Below the pieces are notes generated by a model. The model searched no databases. It was not told the origin of the DNA and saw nothing but the letters and a program-made list of their open reading frames with translations. From an uncultured Verrucomicrobiota bacterium (GTDB lineage: Bacteria; Verrucomicrobiota; Verrucomicrobiia; Limisphaerales; UBA9464), in the NCBI GenBank assembly GCA_903907925.1, contig CAIVQB010000092.1, positions 62,001 to 126,000 of the forward strand: 64,000 bases of DNA, in the 5' to 3' direction. Numbering within the stretch: position 1 is the stretch's first letter; every line of letters begins with the position of its first letter. A program made the translations under genes and the position numbers. Shown piece after piece: positions 37,070-46,328 of this stretch.

Positions 37070-37835
37070 CCGCGACGCCCGCGTAGATCGCGGCCGGATG
37101 CCCAGCGGCAACCACGCCCTGTGAGGCGAATCCGCGGGCGATAAAGTTCAACAGGGGAACACCGATGAATCCATGCAGTCGACGGACCACCGCCAGGATC
37201 CGGTGCAGGACCGGGCGCTCGGGCAGGTGCAGCGAATTGGCCGCATATTGGATCATCTGGACTGCGCCACGGGCACCGGCGGTGAGTTTCCACGAATCCG
37301 TCACCGTCAATCCGGCACGTTCCACAGCCCGTTCCAGTCCACGAGCCGTCCAGCGATGATAATCATGCGGACAACCGTGTTCCTCAAACATGCCGTGAGT
37401 GGTGACCAGCAAACGTCCGCCGGGCCTGAGAATGCGCGCGCATTCCGCCAGGTACGCCGCGGGGTCGGGGACATGTTCGAGGACTTGCGTGGAAAGCACC
37501 GCATCGTAGGACCCAGCGGCTTCGCGCGTGAGTCCGTCGGCCGGAAGCAAACGATCCACCGCCGGTCCGGGCGTGATGTCGGCGCGGACATAACGGGTGA
37601 TGCCGGTGAACAGAGAGCGGTACGGGGCACCCCCGCTGCCGTAGTCGAAGAGCGATCCAGAAACGATTCCGGCGAAACGTCCGACGACGGAACGCAGGTC
37701 GATAAAGCTGAGATAATTCGGTTCCGACAAGCCCGGAGCCAGCCGGCTCGCGAGGTAGGCGTCGGCATGAATCACCTCCGAGAGTTGTTCCGGCGCCGGG
37801 ACCGATGCCGTGGGTTCGTCGGCGTGCGGAGTCAT
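37029..37835 (-). CDS. class I SAM-dependent methyltransferase
   Basis: A 268-residue protein with motif I LFDYGSGGAPYRSLF, motif II-like YDAVLSTQVLEHVPDP and ARILRPGGRLLVTTHG, all typical of SAM-binding class I methyltransferases of the Methyltransf_11 type. HDYHRWTARGLERAVERAG is a common feature of those in polysaccharide clusters. The ATG at 37835 overlaps the stop of the upstream TylF-like gene by four bases. Its 3' end runs 41 bases into the glycosyltransferase on the other strand. Substrate unknown, likely a sugar or glycan. Confidence 0.88.
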   Translation of the reverse strand: MTPHADEPTASVPAPEQLSEVIHADAYLASRLAPGLSEPNYLSFIDLRSVVGRFAGIVSGSLFDYGSGGAPYRSLFTGITRYVRADITPGPAVDRLLPADGLTREAAGSYDAVLSTQVLEHVPDPAAYLAECARILRPGGRLLVTTHGMFEEHGCPHDYHRWTARGLERAVERAGLTVTDSWKLTAGARGAVQMIQYAANSLHLPERPVLHRILAVVRRLHGFIGVPLLNFIARGFASQGVVAAGHPAAIYAGVAVIARRPEVAAGAS

Positions 37836-38590
37836 CGCTTGAACAGGAGGGCCTGTGTCGATTCGGGAAGACTGATGACTTCTTGACCGAATTGGCGACA
37901 AGCGGCGTCGATGGCCTGACGGGCGGCATAGCAGGCAGGCCAGTTGTAATCGTCGAAAACCATCACGCCGCCCGGCGCGAGTCTTTCGAGGCAGAAGGCC
38001 GTCGCGGTGGCCGTCGGTTCGTGAAGGTTCACGTCGATGTGGGCGAAGGCCAGGGTGTCGGCGTGGACTTCATTCAGCGTGGCCGGGATGAGTCCCGCGA
38101 TCACGTGCACCTCGGCGGCCGGGTCGCGAAGGAGTTCCACCACCTGATCGCGGGGTGCCAGTCGGCATTGATCGATGGCGACATGAGTTCCGTCGACGGT
38201 GGCGTCGACTTTCTGATAGCCGGCAAAGGTGTCGAGGAACCAACCCTTTCGATGCAGTCCCAATTCCCGCGAAACATCCAGCATCAACCGCGCCGCCCCG
38301 CCGCTGCCGGTGCCCGCTTCAAAAAGATCGCCTTCCACACCACGGGTCAAACGGACGCATTGCATCAGGGTGTAGAGCTTCTGACGCGACAGCATCGTAT
38401 GCCCGAGCACCGCGGGAGTGAGCCAGCGGTCGAGTGCGGGATCGCGCCAGGGACGGTACAGGCGGTTGAAATCCTCGGGCCCGGTGTAAAGGGCGTCGTC
38501 CGGCAGGGGATCCGGGATGACCTGCGGATGGCGCCGGACGAGTTCGAGTCCCACGGGCTGGAGCAGGCGGTTGGCTAGCTGGCGAAACAT
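37832..38590 (-). CDS. TylF/macrocin-type O-methyltransferase
   Basis: A 252-residue protein. YTLMQCVRLTRGVEGDLFEAGT (in part) and GGAARLMLDVSRELG hold the SAM site, LDTFAGY and AFAHIDVNLHEPT carry the acidic metal ligands, and LAPGGVMVFDDYNWP is the catalytic DD region of the TylF family. Members O-methylate sugars of macrolides and surface glycans. It is translationally coupled to the next methyltransferase and follows the flippase gene by 16 bases. Confidence 0.87.
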   Translation of the reverse strand: MFRQLANRLLQPVGLELVRRHPQVIPDPLPDDALYTGPEDFNRLYRPWRDPALDRWLTPAVLGHTMLSRQKLYTLMQCVRLTRGVEGDLFEAGTGSGGAARLMLDVSRELGLHRKGWFLDTFAGYQKVDATVDGTHVAIDQCRLAPRDQVVELLRDPAAEVHVIAGLIPATLNEVHADTLAFAHIDVNLHEPTATATAFCLERLAPGGVMVFDDYNWPACYAARQAIDAACRQFGQEVISLPESTQALLFKR

Positions 38591-38606
38591 GCGGACGACA
38601 GGACGA

Positions 38607-40094
38607 TTAGAAGGCCCGGAGAATGTTGGCGAGGGACGATCGAGACAAGCCCGACTTCAATGGATGACGGCTCCAGGCCAGCGCCGCCCCGGGCAGGATG
38701 CCGGCGAGCGCGGCGATCAGGCCGGCACCGACCGCCACCGGACCGGCCGGCAGGATTCGCACCAGTCCGTAGCCGACCCCGATGGCGAGTCCGGCCGCGA
38801 CGACCCCGCGCCACCAGATGGCGGAAAACAAGGTGCGCGGGGCTTGATGCACCAGGCGGGAATAACGGGCCAGAATCGGGGTCAACGTGCCCAGCGCGGT
38901 GGCGATCAGGAATGCCATGGCAACTCCCGCCGGACCGAACCGCCAGCCGAAGGGAATCGAAAGCAGCACCGCGGCGATCAATTCGCGTTCCACGAAACGG
39001 GCCAAACCCTGAAATTCGCCGCGACCGAGAAGAAAATAGGCGGCGGGCGAGGACAACGTGGTGATGCAAAAGCGCGCGGCAAAGAGAGAGACAAGCAGGG
39101 GAGACGGCCGCCAATCCTCCTTCATCAGCCAGTCCAAAAACGGGGGAAGGGTTGGGACACAGGCACCCAACGCCGCGCCGCAGATCCAGGCGTTCAAACG
39201 CAGCAGCGGTTGCTCGAATCGGCGGGCACCATCATGGCCCTGCGCGACCAGTGGCCACATCGCTTCGTTGGCGGCCTGCAGACAATTGCGGACGATGCCG
39301 AAGATCCGCACCAGCACCAGATAGGTGGCGGCCTCGGCCTGTTGCGGGACGAACCCGACGATCACGGCGTCGCACGAAAACAGGAACAGGATCGAAGTCT
39401 GGCTGCGGAACGCCGCGATGGCTTCCTGCTTCAATTCGCCCAATCGCCGGCGAAATTCGGAATCGCGGTGGAGGCCCCCGAACGGCAGACCGGGTTCGAG
39501 GGATCGGACGAAGTAACCCGCGGCGAAAAACTGGAGCACCGCTCCTCCGAACAGCGAGGCAGGAAAGGCCCAGACGCCGAAGTTGAAATGGAAACACAAC
39601 CCGAGCAGGACCACGTTGGCGATCGAAGTGAATCCGTTGAGGGCAAACACCTGCGCCTGACGGCCGAGGCCGGTCAGCAGGCTCGCCTGCATCTGTGACA
39701 GCATGCCCGCGGCGCCGGCCCCGCCCAAGGCGAGGTAGAAAGCGAGAGGTTCGCCGGCCTTCCTTGCGTTTGGCGTCACCGAATAGGCGATCATGGCGAT
39801 GGCACCGATGGCCAGTGCCCCGAGTCCGACCCAGGACTGCAACACCTGGCTGAACTGGAGAAGGGCGGTCCGCTCCTTGACGTCGCCAGCTAAAAGCCGG
39901 CGGTTCACTACCATGCGGAAGCCACCGTCGAGCAGTGGGAGGTAGGTCATCATCGCCAGCGCGGCACCCACCACCGCGTAGTCGGCGGTCGAGACATGGC
40001 GGGAGAGCAACCGGAGCGTGACCAGTCCGGAGATCACCTGAACGCCGGTGGCGAAGACACGCCAGGCCACGGTGCGGGCAAAGGCCAGATTCAC
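38607..40094 (-). CDS. polysaccharide flippase, Wzx/MATE-like
   Basis: A 495-residue protein with about 12-14 hydrophobic helices over its whole length. It begins ARTVAWRVFATGVQVISGLVTL, the usual opening of Wzx-type lipid-linked oligosaccharide flippases, with LLSRHVSTADYAVVG next. It would move an undecaprenyl-linked glycan across the inner membrane. It leads a leftward operon with two methyltransferases. An inverted repeat lies just upstream (40169-40272). Confidence 0.85.
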   Translation of the reverse strand: MNLAFARTVAWRVFATGVQVISGLVTLRLLSRHVSTADYAVVGAALAMMTYLPLLDGGFRMVVNRRLLAGDVKERTALLQFSQVLQSWVGLGALAIGAIAMIAYSVTPNARKAGEPLAFYLALGGAGAAGMLSQMQASLLTGLGRQAQVFALNGFTSIANVVLLGLCFHFNFGVWAFPASLFGGAVLQFFAAGYFVRSLEPGLPFGGLHRDSEFRRRLGELKQEAIAAFRSQTSILFLFSCDAVIVGFVPQQAEAATYLVLVRIFGIVRNCLQAANEAMWPLVAQGHDGARRFEQPLLRLNAWICGAALGACVPTLPPFLDWLMKEDWRPSPLLVSLFAARFCITTLSSPAAYFLLGRGEFQGLARFVERELIAAVLLSIPFGWRFGPAGVAMAFLIATALGTLTPILARYSRLVHQAPRTLFSAIWWRGVVAAGLAIGVGYGLVRILPAGPVAVGAGLIAALAGILPGAALAWSRHPLKSGLSRSSLANILRAF

Positions 40095-40168
40095 AGGAGC
40101 TCAACGCTCGCACGCGCCGCCCGCAGGCAACAAGCGGGAAGTCCCACGTCGAATCTCGCGGGAATGTG

Positions 40169-40272
40169 GACACGGATTGCACGGATTCTCACGGATTGAA
40201 ATCGGATGAGACAGAGTGACCCCGATTCGAACGGCCATTCTGGAATCCGTGAGAATTCGTGCAATCCGTGTC
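40169..40272. repeat. long inverted repeat, CACGGATT family
   Basis: Two 29-base arms, 40169-40197 and 40244-40272, are perfect inverses apart from one mismatch, with 46 bases between them. Each arm itself contains three copies of a CACGGATT/GACGGATT-like unit, so the element is built from short tandem units. It lies between the CoA ligase and flippase genes, both leftward. Confidence 0.85.
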
Positions 40273-40310
40273 TCCCATCCGCCTTTTTCGGCGGGGAGCC
40301 GCTGGCGCCG

Positions 40311-41561
40311 TCAACCGAGATGTCGCCACCGTTTCGCCTTTAGTTCCGAACGGGGCAGGGTTCCTTCACGGGCGATCACCACGGGGATTCGCAGCGCGAG
40401 TGAGGACTGCAGTTTGCTATGCAGCGGTTCGATCACCGATGCCGGCCCCTCGACCTCAATCGAGAGTTCCGACATCGATCCTCGCGTATCGTGGGTGACC
40501 CGGTACTCACCGATCTCCGGAAAACCGCGGACCAAATCCTCGATGGCCGTCGGGTAAACATTCACACCGCGGACGATGACCATGTCGTCGATTCGGCCCA
40601 GGATGCCGCCTTCCAACACCAGGCCGGGCTCGTGCCGGCCAATGACCCGGTCGCCAGTGCGATAGCGGATCAAGGGTGATGCCAGACGGTGCAGCGTGGT
40701 CAGGACCAATTCACCGGATTCGCCATCTGCGACCGCCTGGCCGGTGATCGGGTCGATGATTTCGGCGTAAAAGCTTTCTTCGAGGATCTTCAACATCCCG
40801 GGACGTCCGGGAATCTCGTGAGTGACTGGACCGACTTCGGTCATGCCGTGATGATCGAACACAGCGGCTCCATTCCAAGCACGGCGAATGCGATCGCGGG
40901 TTGACGGGATGCTGCCGCCCGGTTCGCCGGCGACCAACACCGTCCGGATCGGATTCCGGGACGCGTCTGGATGTTCCGCGGCGAGAACGGTGCCGAGGTG
41001 GAGTGCGTAAGTCGGCGTGCAACAGAGGACATTGCAGCCGTTTTCGAGAAGGACGCGGGCGCGCAGGCTGGTGCTCATTCCGCCGCCGGCGAGGCACAGG
41101 CAGCCCAGGCGCTGGGCCGCTTCGAAGGCGAGCCAGAAGCCCAGGAACGGTCCGAAACTGAAGGCGAAAAAGATGCGATCGCCCGGGCGAATTCCCGCCG
41201 CTTGCAGCACCAACACCCAGTCATCGATCAGAGCGGACCACGATTCCGGAGTGTCGAGCCATCGCAGTGGTGCGCCGGTGGTGCCGCTGGTTTGGTGACA
41301 GCGGGTGTAGCGGGAAAGGGGTTCGGAAAGATTGCTGCCGTAGGGCGGATGGGCGGCTTGATCCGCGACCAATTCCGCCTTGGTAGTGAACGGAAACCGT
41401 GCCGCGAAATCCGCGGGCGAAGCCGGTTCGGCACTGCATCCGACTGCGGCGAATTTGCGTCCGTAGAACGGATTGCGGGCGACCGTTTTGCTCAGGAGCC
41501 GTTGGAGCCGCTCCCAATTGGCAGGCCGCAGCGGATTCGGAATTGCGGCTGGTTCCGCCAC
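40311..41561 (-). CDS. PaaK-like phenylacetate-CoA ligase family protein
   Basis: A 416-residue adenylate-forming enzyme. HQTSGTTGAPLRW is the phosphate-binding motif, HHGMTEVGPV the A5-like motif, RYRTGDRV the ribose-binding Asp region, and GRIDDMVIVRGVNVYP the hinge/A8 motif; these match the PaaK family, which makes acyl-CoA or acyl-AMP from aryl acids. The C-terminal mini-domain (ELSIEVEGPASVI) is present. No phenylacetate pathway genes are nearby, and relatives also occur in polysaccharide clusters, so the substrate is open. Confidence 0.87.
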   Translation of the reverse strand: MAEPAAIPNPLRPANWERLQRLLSKTVARNPFYGRKFAAVGCSAEPASPADFAARFPFTTKAELVADQAAHPPYGSNLSEPLSRYTRCHQTSGTTGAPLRWLDTPESWSALIDDWVLVLQAAGIRPGDRIFFAFSFGPFLGFWLAFEAAQRLGCLCLAGGGMSTSLRARVLLENGCNVLCCTPTYALHLGTVLAAEHPDASRNPIRTVLVAGEPGGSIPSTRDRIRRAWNGAAVFDHHGMTEVGPVTHEIPGRPGMLKILEESFYAEIIDPITGQAVADGESGELVLTTLHRLASPLIRYRTGDRVIGRHEPGLVLEGGILGRIDDMVIVRGVNVYPTAIEDLVRGFPEIGEYRVTHDTRGSMSELSIEVEGPASVIEPLHSKLQSSLALRIPVVIAREGTLPRSELKAKRWRHLG

Positions 41562-41567
41562 GATCGG

Positions 41568-42143
41568 TCAGGTGTTGCGAGTCGCGGTGGGCCCGGTTTT
41601 CGCCGGGGCCGAGGCCGTGGCAGGCTTCTTCGCAGGCACGGCGGCCGGCTTGTAGAGAGTGACCAGTGCGCCGCCCGCGACGGCGAGGGCGATGCCGAGG
41701 TAGAACGCCGGATTGACGGATCCCCAGTTGATTTTCTCGCGGTCAAGATAGAGGCCGACGAGGGCATTGATGACCGGCGCGCCACCGAACACGATGGCCA
41801 TGACTTCAGGCGGTTTACCCTTCGATCCAAAGGCCAGCAGAACTCCAAACGCCCCGACCGCGCCGGCGATGCCGGCGATCAACGACCAGGTCATGCCCGT
41901 GCCGGTGTAGCCGGAAAACGCGGCTCCCTTGGACATCAGCAGGAACAACGGCGCGAGCACGGCGGTAAGAAAATAAGCGATGCCGACGAACAGGAAGGCC
42001 TTGTAACGGCCATTGATCGGATCCGCCATCAACACCTGACCCTTGTGGAGCAGGATGCCGTAAACGCCCCATGAAAAAACAGTGAGGAAGGTGAAGGCGA
42101 GCCAGGTATTTCCCGGTGCAGCACTGCCGGTCGCAGAATTCAT
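41568..42143 (-). CDS. small EamA/DMT-like membrane protein
   Basis: A 191-residue protein with five hydrophobic helices: WLAFTFLTVFSWGVYGILL, AFLFVGIAYFLTAVLAPLFLL (in part), SLIAGIAGAVGAFGVLLAFG, AIVFGGAPVINALVGLYL and FYLGIALAVAGGALVTL. This is about half the size of a ten-helix drug/metabolite transporter and fits a single EamA-like unit. The C-terminal tail is rich in Ala, Lys, Pro and Thr. The ATG at 42143 is chosen because everything upstream in the frame is not protein-like. It lies six bases before the CoA ligase gene. Confidence 0.8.
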   Translation of the reverse strand: MNSATGSAAPGNTWLAFTFLTVFSWGVYGILLHKGQVLMADPINGRYKAFLFVGIAYFLTAVLAPLFLLMSKGAAFSGYTGTGMTWSLIAGIAGAVGAFGVLLAFGSKGKPPEVMAIVFGGAPVINALVGLYLDREKINWGSVNPAFYLGIALAVAGGALVTLYKPAAVPAKKPATASAPAKTGPTATRNT

Positions 42144-42462
42144 ACGTGTGCGGAGTATACGGTGAGAGCTAGTTCCGGCAACCGGTTTGTCGGGGGGCGA
42201 GTTGAAGGGGTGAAAGGGTGAAGAGTTGAAGAGGATTGAGGCAGTCCCGCTCCTTCCCGTCTTCATCTTAATCCTAATCTTAATCGCCGTTTCTCCTCTG
42301 CGACACCAACAGCACCTTCCATCCCAGCCTCGGTCAGCGCCGATAAAACCGGCCCGGCCGCCTCCCGGAGGGCTCGATTCCACCAGAGCCCCCTCTTCGC
42401 CTCTGTTGCGCGTTGAACGAATTCCATCGCTGGAATTCAACCGCTCCAACGCTTTCGGACAC
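42144..42462. other. intergenic gap with a dispersed repeat
   Basis: No gene is supported. Bases 42200-42285 hold a purine-rich then TTAATC-rich repeat that recurs inverted at 44161-44250. The remaining right part (42300-42462) shows no clear structure. Confidence 0.55.
42200..42285 (+). repeat. dispersed GTTGAAGAG/TTAATC repeat, copy 1
   Basis: Starts with GTTGAAGGGG-type units and AAGAGTTGAAGAGGA, and ends with CATCTTAATCCTAATCTTAA. The copy at 44161-44250 has the same order of blocks on the opposite strand, with a diverged middle. Confidence 0.6.
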
Positions 42463-42759
42463 TCACCCTCCCGCCATCGCTCCGACGATCAGCAAGGGTT
42501 CAATCCCATTCACCACCGCCTCCGGCAGCAGAGTTTCCACCGGTTCGTTCGATAGATCTTCCTTGCAGGCGAAGAACCGGATGAAGGGACGTCGCCGGAG
42601 CGTCCCGTGATCACGAACGGTTCCGCGCAGCACCGGATGGCGGGCCTCCAGCGCGTCCAGCACCGCCCCGAGTGTGAGGGGGCCACCGACCTCCAGTTGC
42701 AGTTCGCCGTCGCAGCCCACCAGCTTCCGGAGGTGGTAGGGCAGGACCAGACGAATCAT
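42463..42759 (-). CDS. MoaD/ThiS-like ubiquitin-fold protein
   Basis: A 98-residue beta-grasp protein. [16 protein letters not shown] and the C-terminal GAMAGG are visible; a free Gly-Gly end is what E1-like enzymes adenylate and thiolate in MoaD and Thi[14 protein letters not shown] is in the position where MoaD has its variable loop. The start overlaps the stop of the BNR-repeat gene by four bases, so the two are coupled. No moa or thi genes are nearby, so it may serve a different sulfur-transfer or conjugation job. Confidence 0.85.
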   Translation of the reverse strand: MIRLVLPYHLRKLVGCDGELQLEVGGPLTLGAVLDALEARHPVLRGTVRDHGTLRRRPFIRFFACKEDLSNEPVETLLPEAVVNGIEPLLIVGAMAGG

Positions 42760-43916
42760 GGCAGGGTCTGGACTTCGACGGACAATACGGCGGGAAGATC
42801 GCGCACGATCGCAGTCCAGGAATCGCCATTGTCGGCCGAGGCATAGACCTGGCCGCCAGTGGTCCCGAAATACACGCCGCACGGATCCATGGAATCCACC
42901 GCCATCGCGTCCCGCAACACGTTCACATAGCAATCCTGCTGGGGAAGTCCGCGGGTCAGGGGTTCCCATTCGTTGCCACCGGTTCGGCTTCGATAGACCC
43001 GCAGTTTTCCGTCGGGCGGAAAATGCTCGGAATCGCTCTTGATGGGCACGACGTAAATGGTTTCCGGCTCGTGCGCGTGGACATCGATCGGGAAGCCGAA
43101 GTCCGACGGGAGATTGCCGCTCACTTCGGACCAGAGTTCACCGGCGTTGTCGGAACGCATGATGTCCCAGTGCTTCTGCATGTACAAAACGCCGGGACGC
43201 GCCCGGTGCATGGCGATGCGGTGAACGCAATGTCCGACCTCGGCGTCCGGATCGGGAAGTTCATAAGGCGACTTCAATCCGCGATTGATCGGTCGCCAGG
43301 TGATGCCGCCGTCGTCGGTGCGAAATGCCCCGGCCGCCGAGATGGCGATATAAATTCGTTTGGGATCGCTCGGATCGAGCACGATGGTGTGGAGCCCCAT
43401 GCCGCCGGCGCCGGGCTGCCAGAGATGACCCTTCGCACCGCGCAAACCGGGCAGTTCCTTCCACGATTTCCCGCCATCGGTGGTCTTGAACAACGCGGCA
43501 TCCTCGGCACCGGCGTACACGGTGTCGGGATCGGTCAACGACGGTTCCAGATGCCAGATGCGCTTGAATTCCCACGGATGCTGAGTGCCGTCATACCATT
43601 TGTGGGTGCCGACCTCGCCCTCGTAGACGAACTTGTTGCTCGCTCCGGTTGGAAACTCGCCGGGTGCTGGGGTCTTGTCGCCGCCCGGCGGTTCCCAAGT
43701 CTTGCCCCCGTCGTCCGAGCGTTGGATCAATTGACCGAACCAACCGCTGGTCTGCGAGGCGAAGATGCGGTTGGGATCCACCGGGGAGCCCTTCAAATGA
43801 TACATCTCCCAGCCCGCAAAATGGGGTCCACTGACCTCCCAATTCTTTCGGGTGCCATCGGCGGTGAGGATGAATGCGCCTTTTTTCGTGCCGACCAAAA
43901 CACGGACTTTGCTCAT
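42756..43916 (-). CDS. BNR/sialidase-like beta-propeller protein
   Basis: A 386-residue predicted beta propeller. Asp-box-like units [32 protein letters not shown] and SADNGDSW recur at 45-90 residue intervals. No signal peptide is seen, since it begins [17 protein letters not shown], which points to the cytoplasm. Sialidase catalytic residues cannot be identified, so the fold rather than an activity is called. It forms a two-gene operon with the MoaD-like gene; I recall this pairing from other bacteria but cannot confirm it here. Confidence 0.85.
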   Translation of the reverse strand: MSKVRVLVGTKKGAFILTADGTRKNWEVSGPHFAGWEMYHLKGSPVDPNRIFASQTSGWFGQLIQRSDDGGKTWEPPGGDKTPAPGEFPTGASNKFVYEGEVGTHKWYDGTQHPWEFKRIWHLEPSLTDPDTVYAGAEDAALFKTTDGGKSWKELPGLRGAKGHLWQPGAGGMGLHTIVLDPSDPKRIYIAISAAGAFRTDDGGITWRPINRGLKSPYELPDPDAEVGHCVHRIAMHRARPGVLYMQKHWDIMRSDNAGELWSEVSGNLPSDFGFPIDVHAHEPETIYVVPIKSDSEHFPPDGKLRVYRSRTGGNEWEPLTRGLPQQDCYVNVLRDAMAVDSMDPCGVYFGTTGGQVYASADNGDSWTAIVRDLPAVLSVEVQTLP

Positions 43917-44236
43917 AGTCTTTTCCCTATCATTTGCGGATTGAAGCGAAGGTGGAGGATGAGGCCGGAATTCGGGACCGCCGTATCAGAAGATCACTCG
44001 CCGGACGCCTGATTTGTCCCGTTCGGCGAGTGTTCTGTCCATTAAAACGTGGAATTTCCGATTTCTGCTTGGTGGCATTGAGATGGGGCGCGCCGTTGGC
44101 GCTCAAGGGCGGCGACGGGATGACGACGGGGAGGTGGCAATGGGGATGAGGATGGAGGGGATTAAGATTAAGATGATGAGCAAGAGGGGGCGACGTGGGA
44201 CCGCGGTCCTCTTCAACTCTGCAACCCTTCATCTCT
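43917..44236. other. intergenic gap with hairpin and repeat
   Basis: No gene is supported. A 12-base-pair stem (43995-44006 with 44021-44032, one G-T pair, 14-base loop) lies 80 bases upstream of the BNR gene start and could be an operator or the end of the dehydratase transcript. The TTAATC-type repeat occupies 44161-44250. Confidence 0.5.
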
Positions 44237-44250
44237 TCAACCTGTCAACT
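44161..44250 (-). repeat. dispersed GTTGAAGAG/TTAATC repeat, copy 2
   Basis: Read on the reverse strand it has GTTGAAGAGATGAAGGGTTG, AGAGTTGAAGAGGA and then CATCTTAATCTTAATC, the same blocks as copy 1 at 42200-42285. The two copies face each other around the MoaD-like and BNR genes. The repeat runs a few bases into the 3' end of the dehydratase gene. Confidence 0.6.
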
Positions 44251-46213
44251 CACTCCCCTTGAGCCGCGCATTCAGCGCGTCCACATCATAAACACACCCA
44301 CCCCACGGACCCCCGCTCACGGCCTGCAACGCGGCCCACAGACGGGTGTCGTCTGGGAGATCGGGATGCGGTGCCAGTTGAGGATGGGGCGCGCGTGCGG
44401 CGAGGATTTCGGTGCCTTCCTCGGGAGAGAACAGGCGTCCGTCCGCTCCCACCAGATCGACGGAACCGATCAGGCCCACGCGGTCGATTACCAGCCGGAT
44501 CCGGTCGCCGTCCCGCAGACGTCCGACCGGTCCGCCGGCCAGCGCTTCAGGTCCCATGTGGCCGACGCAGGCGCCGGTGCTCACCCCGCTGAACCGGGCA
44601 TCGGTGATCAACGCGACGTGTTTGCCGAACGGAAGATGCTTGAGCGCGCTGGTGAGCTGATAGGTTTCCTCCATGCCGGTTCCCATCGGGCCGGCGCCGA
44701 TCAGCACCAGGACATCGCCGGCGTGGATGGCATCGCGTTTGATCGCAGCGATCGCCGTCTTTTCGCTGACGAACACCCGGGCCGGGCCCTCATGGCGATA
44801 GACGCCGTCGGCATCGACGACCGACGGATCGATGCTGGTCGATTTGATCACCGATCCTTCCGGCGCCAGGTTGCCGGTGGGGAAGGTGACCGTGCTGGTA
44901 AGGTTCCGGGCGCGGGCCTGGGCGGGCGGCAGGATGACGTCGTCGGGTTCGACGCCGTCCTTTTCCAGCAACAACGCGCGGAACCGGCTTCGGCGTTCGC
45001 TCGCTTCCCAAGCCTCCAGAACATCGCCAAGCCGCTTCCCACTCACGGTCAACACTTCGAGATCGAGCAGACCCAATGCGCGCAGGTGGAGCATGACCTC
45101 CGGAACGCCGCCGGCGAGAAACGCCCGAACCGTCGGATGATGCACCGGGCCATTCGGCAGGACGCTCACCAGTCGGGGCGTGGCCCGATTCACAGCCGTC
45201 CAATCGGCGACCGTGGGCCGTCGAAGTCCGGCGGCGTGGGCGATGGCGGGAATATGTAGTAACAGGTTGGTGGAACCGCCGAACGCCGCGTGAACCGTCA
45301 TGGCGTTGCGAATGCTGGCGTCCGTCAGCACGTCGCGGGTTCGAACACCGGCGGCGGCGAGGTCGACCAGGGCGCGGGCGGATTGAACGGCGAGTTCACG
45401 CCAGACCGGTTGACCACTTGGGGCGAGTGCGGAATGGGGCAGGGCGAGACCGAGAGCCTCGGCGACGACCTGGGCGGTGGCGGCCGTCCCGAGAAACTGG
45501 CATCCACCGCCGGGACTCCCGCAGGCGCGACACCCGAGTTCCGCCGCCTCTTCCAGGGTCACGAGACCATGCGCATAGCGGGCGCCGAGCGTTTGAACCT
45601 TTCCGGCGTCTTCACCGTTGGAGGGCGGCAGAGTCACGCCCCCGGGGATCACCACCGTCGGCAGGTTTGGAGTGCCGGCCAGTGCCATTAACATCGCCGG
45701 GAGTCCCTTGTCGCAGGTCGCGATTCCCAGGACTCCGCTACGGGTCGGGAGCGAGCGGATCAGGCGCCGAAACACGATGGCGGCGTCGTTGCGATAGGGC
45801 AGGGAATCGAACATCCCGGTGGTTCCCTGGGTGCGACCGTCGCAGGGATCGGAGACAAATCCGGCGAACGGCAGGGTCTTGCGCAGGCGGAATTCGGCGG
45901 CGGCGGTCTTGACCAATTCGCTGATTTCCCAGTGGCCGGTGTGATAGCCCAGCGCAATGGGTGAACCATCGGGTGCCCGCAACCCGCCCTGGGTGCTGAG
46001 GATGAGAAAGGAATCGCGCCCGAGTTCCGCCGGGTTCCAACCCATCCCGGCGTTTTGGGTCAGGCCGAACAGATCCCCGCTCGGCCGGTTCAGGAGAAGG
46101 TCCTCCGTGATGGGCAGCTTGCCCGCCGGTCCCGGGGCTCGGGTCCGGATTTCAAACACGTCGGGCGTGGATGCGGTCAGGCAGGCAGCTGGAGTCACCG
46201 CGGAAGAAGACAC
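44237..46213 (-). CDS. yjhG: YjhG/YagF-type D-xylonate dehydratase
   Basis: A 658-residue member of the IlvD/Edd dehydratase family, nearly the length of E. coli YjhG. It dehydrates D-xylonate to 2-keto-3-deoxy-D-xylonate in oxidative xylose breakdown. Long blocks agree with my memory of Yjh[99 protein letters not shown] and [15 protein letters not shown]. Cysteines in the first three of these would hold the iron-sulfur cluster. It is divergent from a secreted esterase gene. Other steps of the pathway are not in the window. Confidence 0.92.
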   Translation of the reverse strand: MSSSAVTPAACLTASTPDVFEIRTRAPGPAGKLPITEDLLLNRPSGDLFGLTQNAGMGWNPAELGRDSFLILSTQGGLRAPDGSPIALGYHTGHWEISELVKTAAAEFRLRKTLPFAGFVSDPCDGRTQGTTGMFDSLPYRNDAAIVFRRLIRSLPTRSGVLGIATCDKGLPAMLMALAGTPNLPTVVIPGGVTLPPSNGEDAGKVQTLGARYAHGLVTLEEAAELGCRACGSPGGGCQFLGTAATAQVVAEALGLALPHSALAPSGQPVWRELAVQSARALVDLAAAGVRTRDVLTDASIRNAMTVHAAFGGSTNLLLHIPAIAHAAGLRRPTVADWTAVNRATPRLVSVLPNGPVHHPTVRAFLAGGVPEVMLHLRALGLLDLEVLTVSGKRLGDVLEAWEASERRSRFRALLLEKDGVEPDDVILPPAQARARNLTSTVTFPTGNLAPEGSVIKSTSIDPSVVDADGVYRHEGPARVFVSEKTAIAAIKRDAIHAGDVLVLIGAGPMGTGMEETYQLTSALKHLPFGKHVALITDARFSGVSTGACVGHMGPEALAGGPVGRLRDGDRIRLVIDRVGLIGSVDLVGADGRLFSPEEGTEILAARAPHPQLAPHPDLPDDTRLWAALQAVSGGPWGGCVYDVDALNARLKGSELTG

Positions 46214-46328
46214 CAGCCGGGCGTGGGAATCCAGCCGCCGAACGCAAAACGAATCCTGACGGACTCAATCGATTCAGCGGGTCGGGCTTGAAGGTCGTCC
46301 CGACTGCGGCTTTGATGCTCGGGTCCTC

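Noticed and set aside
42756-43916. True sialidase activity for the BNR-repeat protein
   Set aside because: Asp-box units show the fold only; the catalytic arginines and Tyr/Glu of sialidases could not be placed and no signal peptide is present.
44195-45259. 354-residue plus-strand frame opposite the xylonate dehydratase
   Set aside because: Antisense to a gene with unmistakable YjhG motifs.
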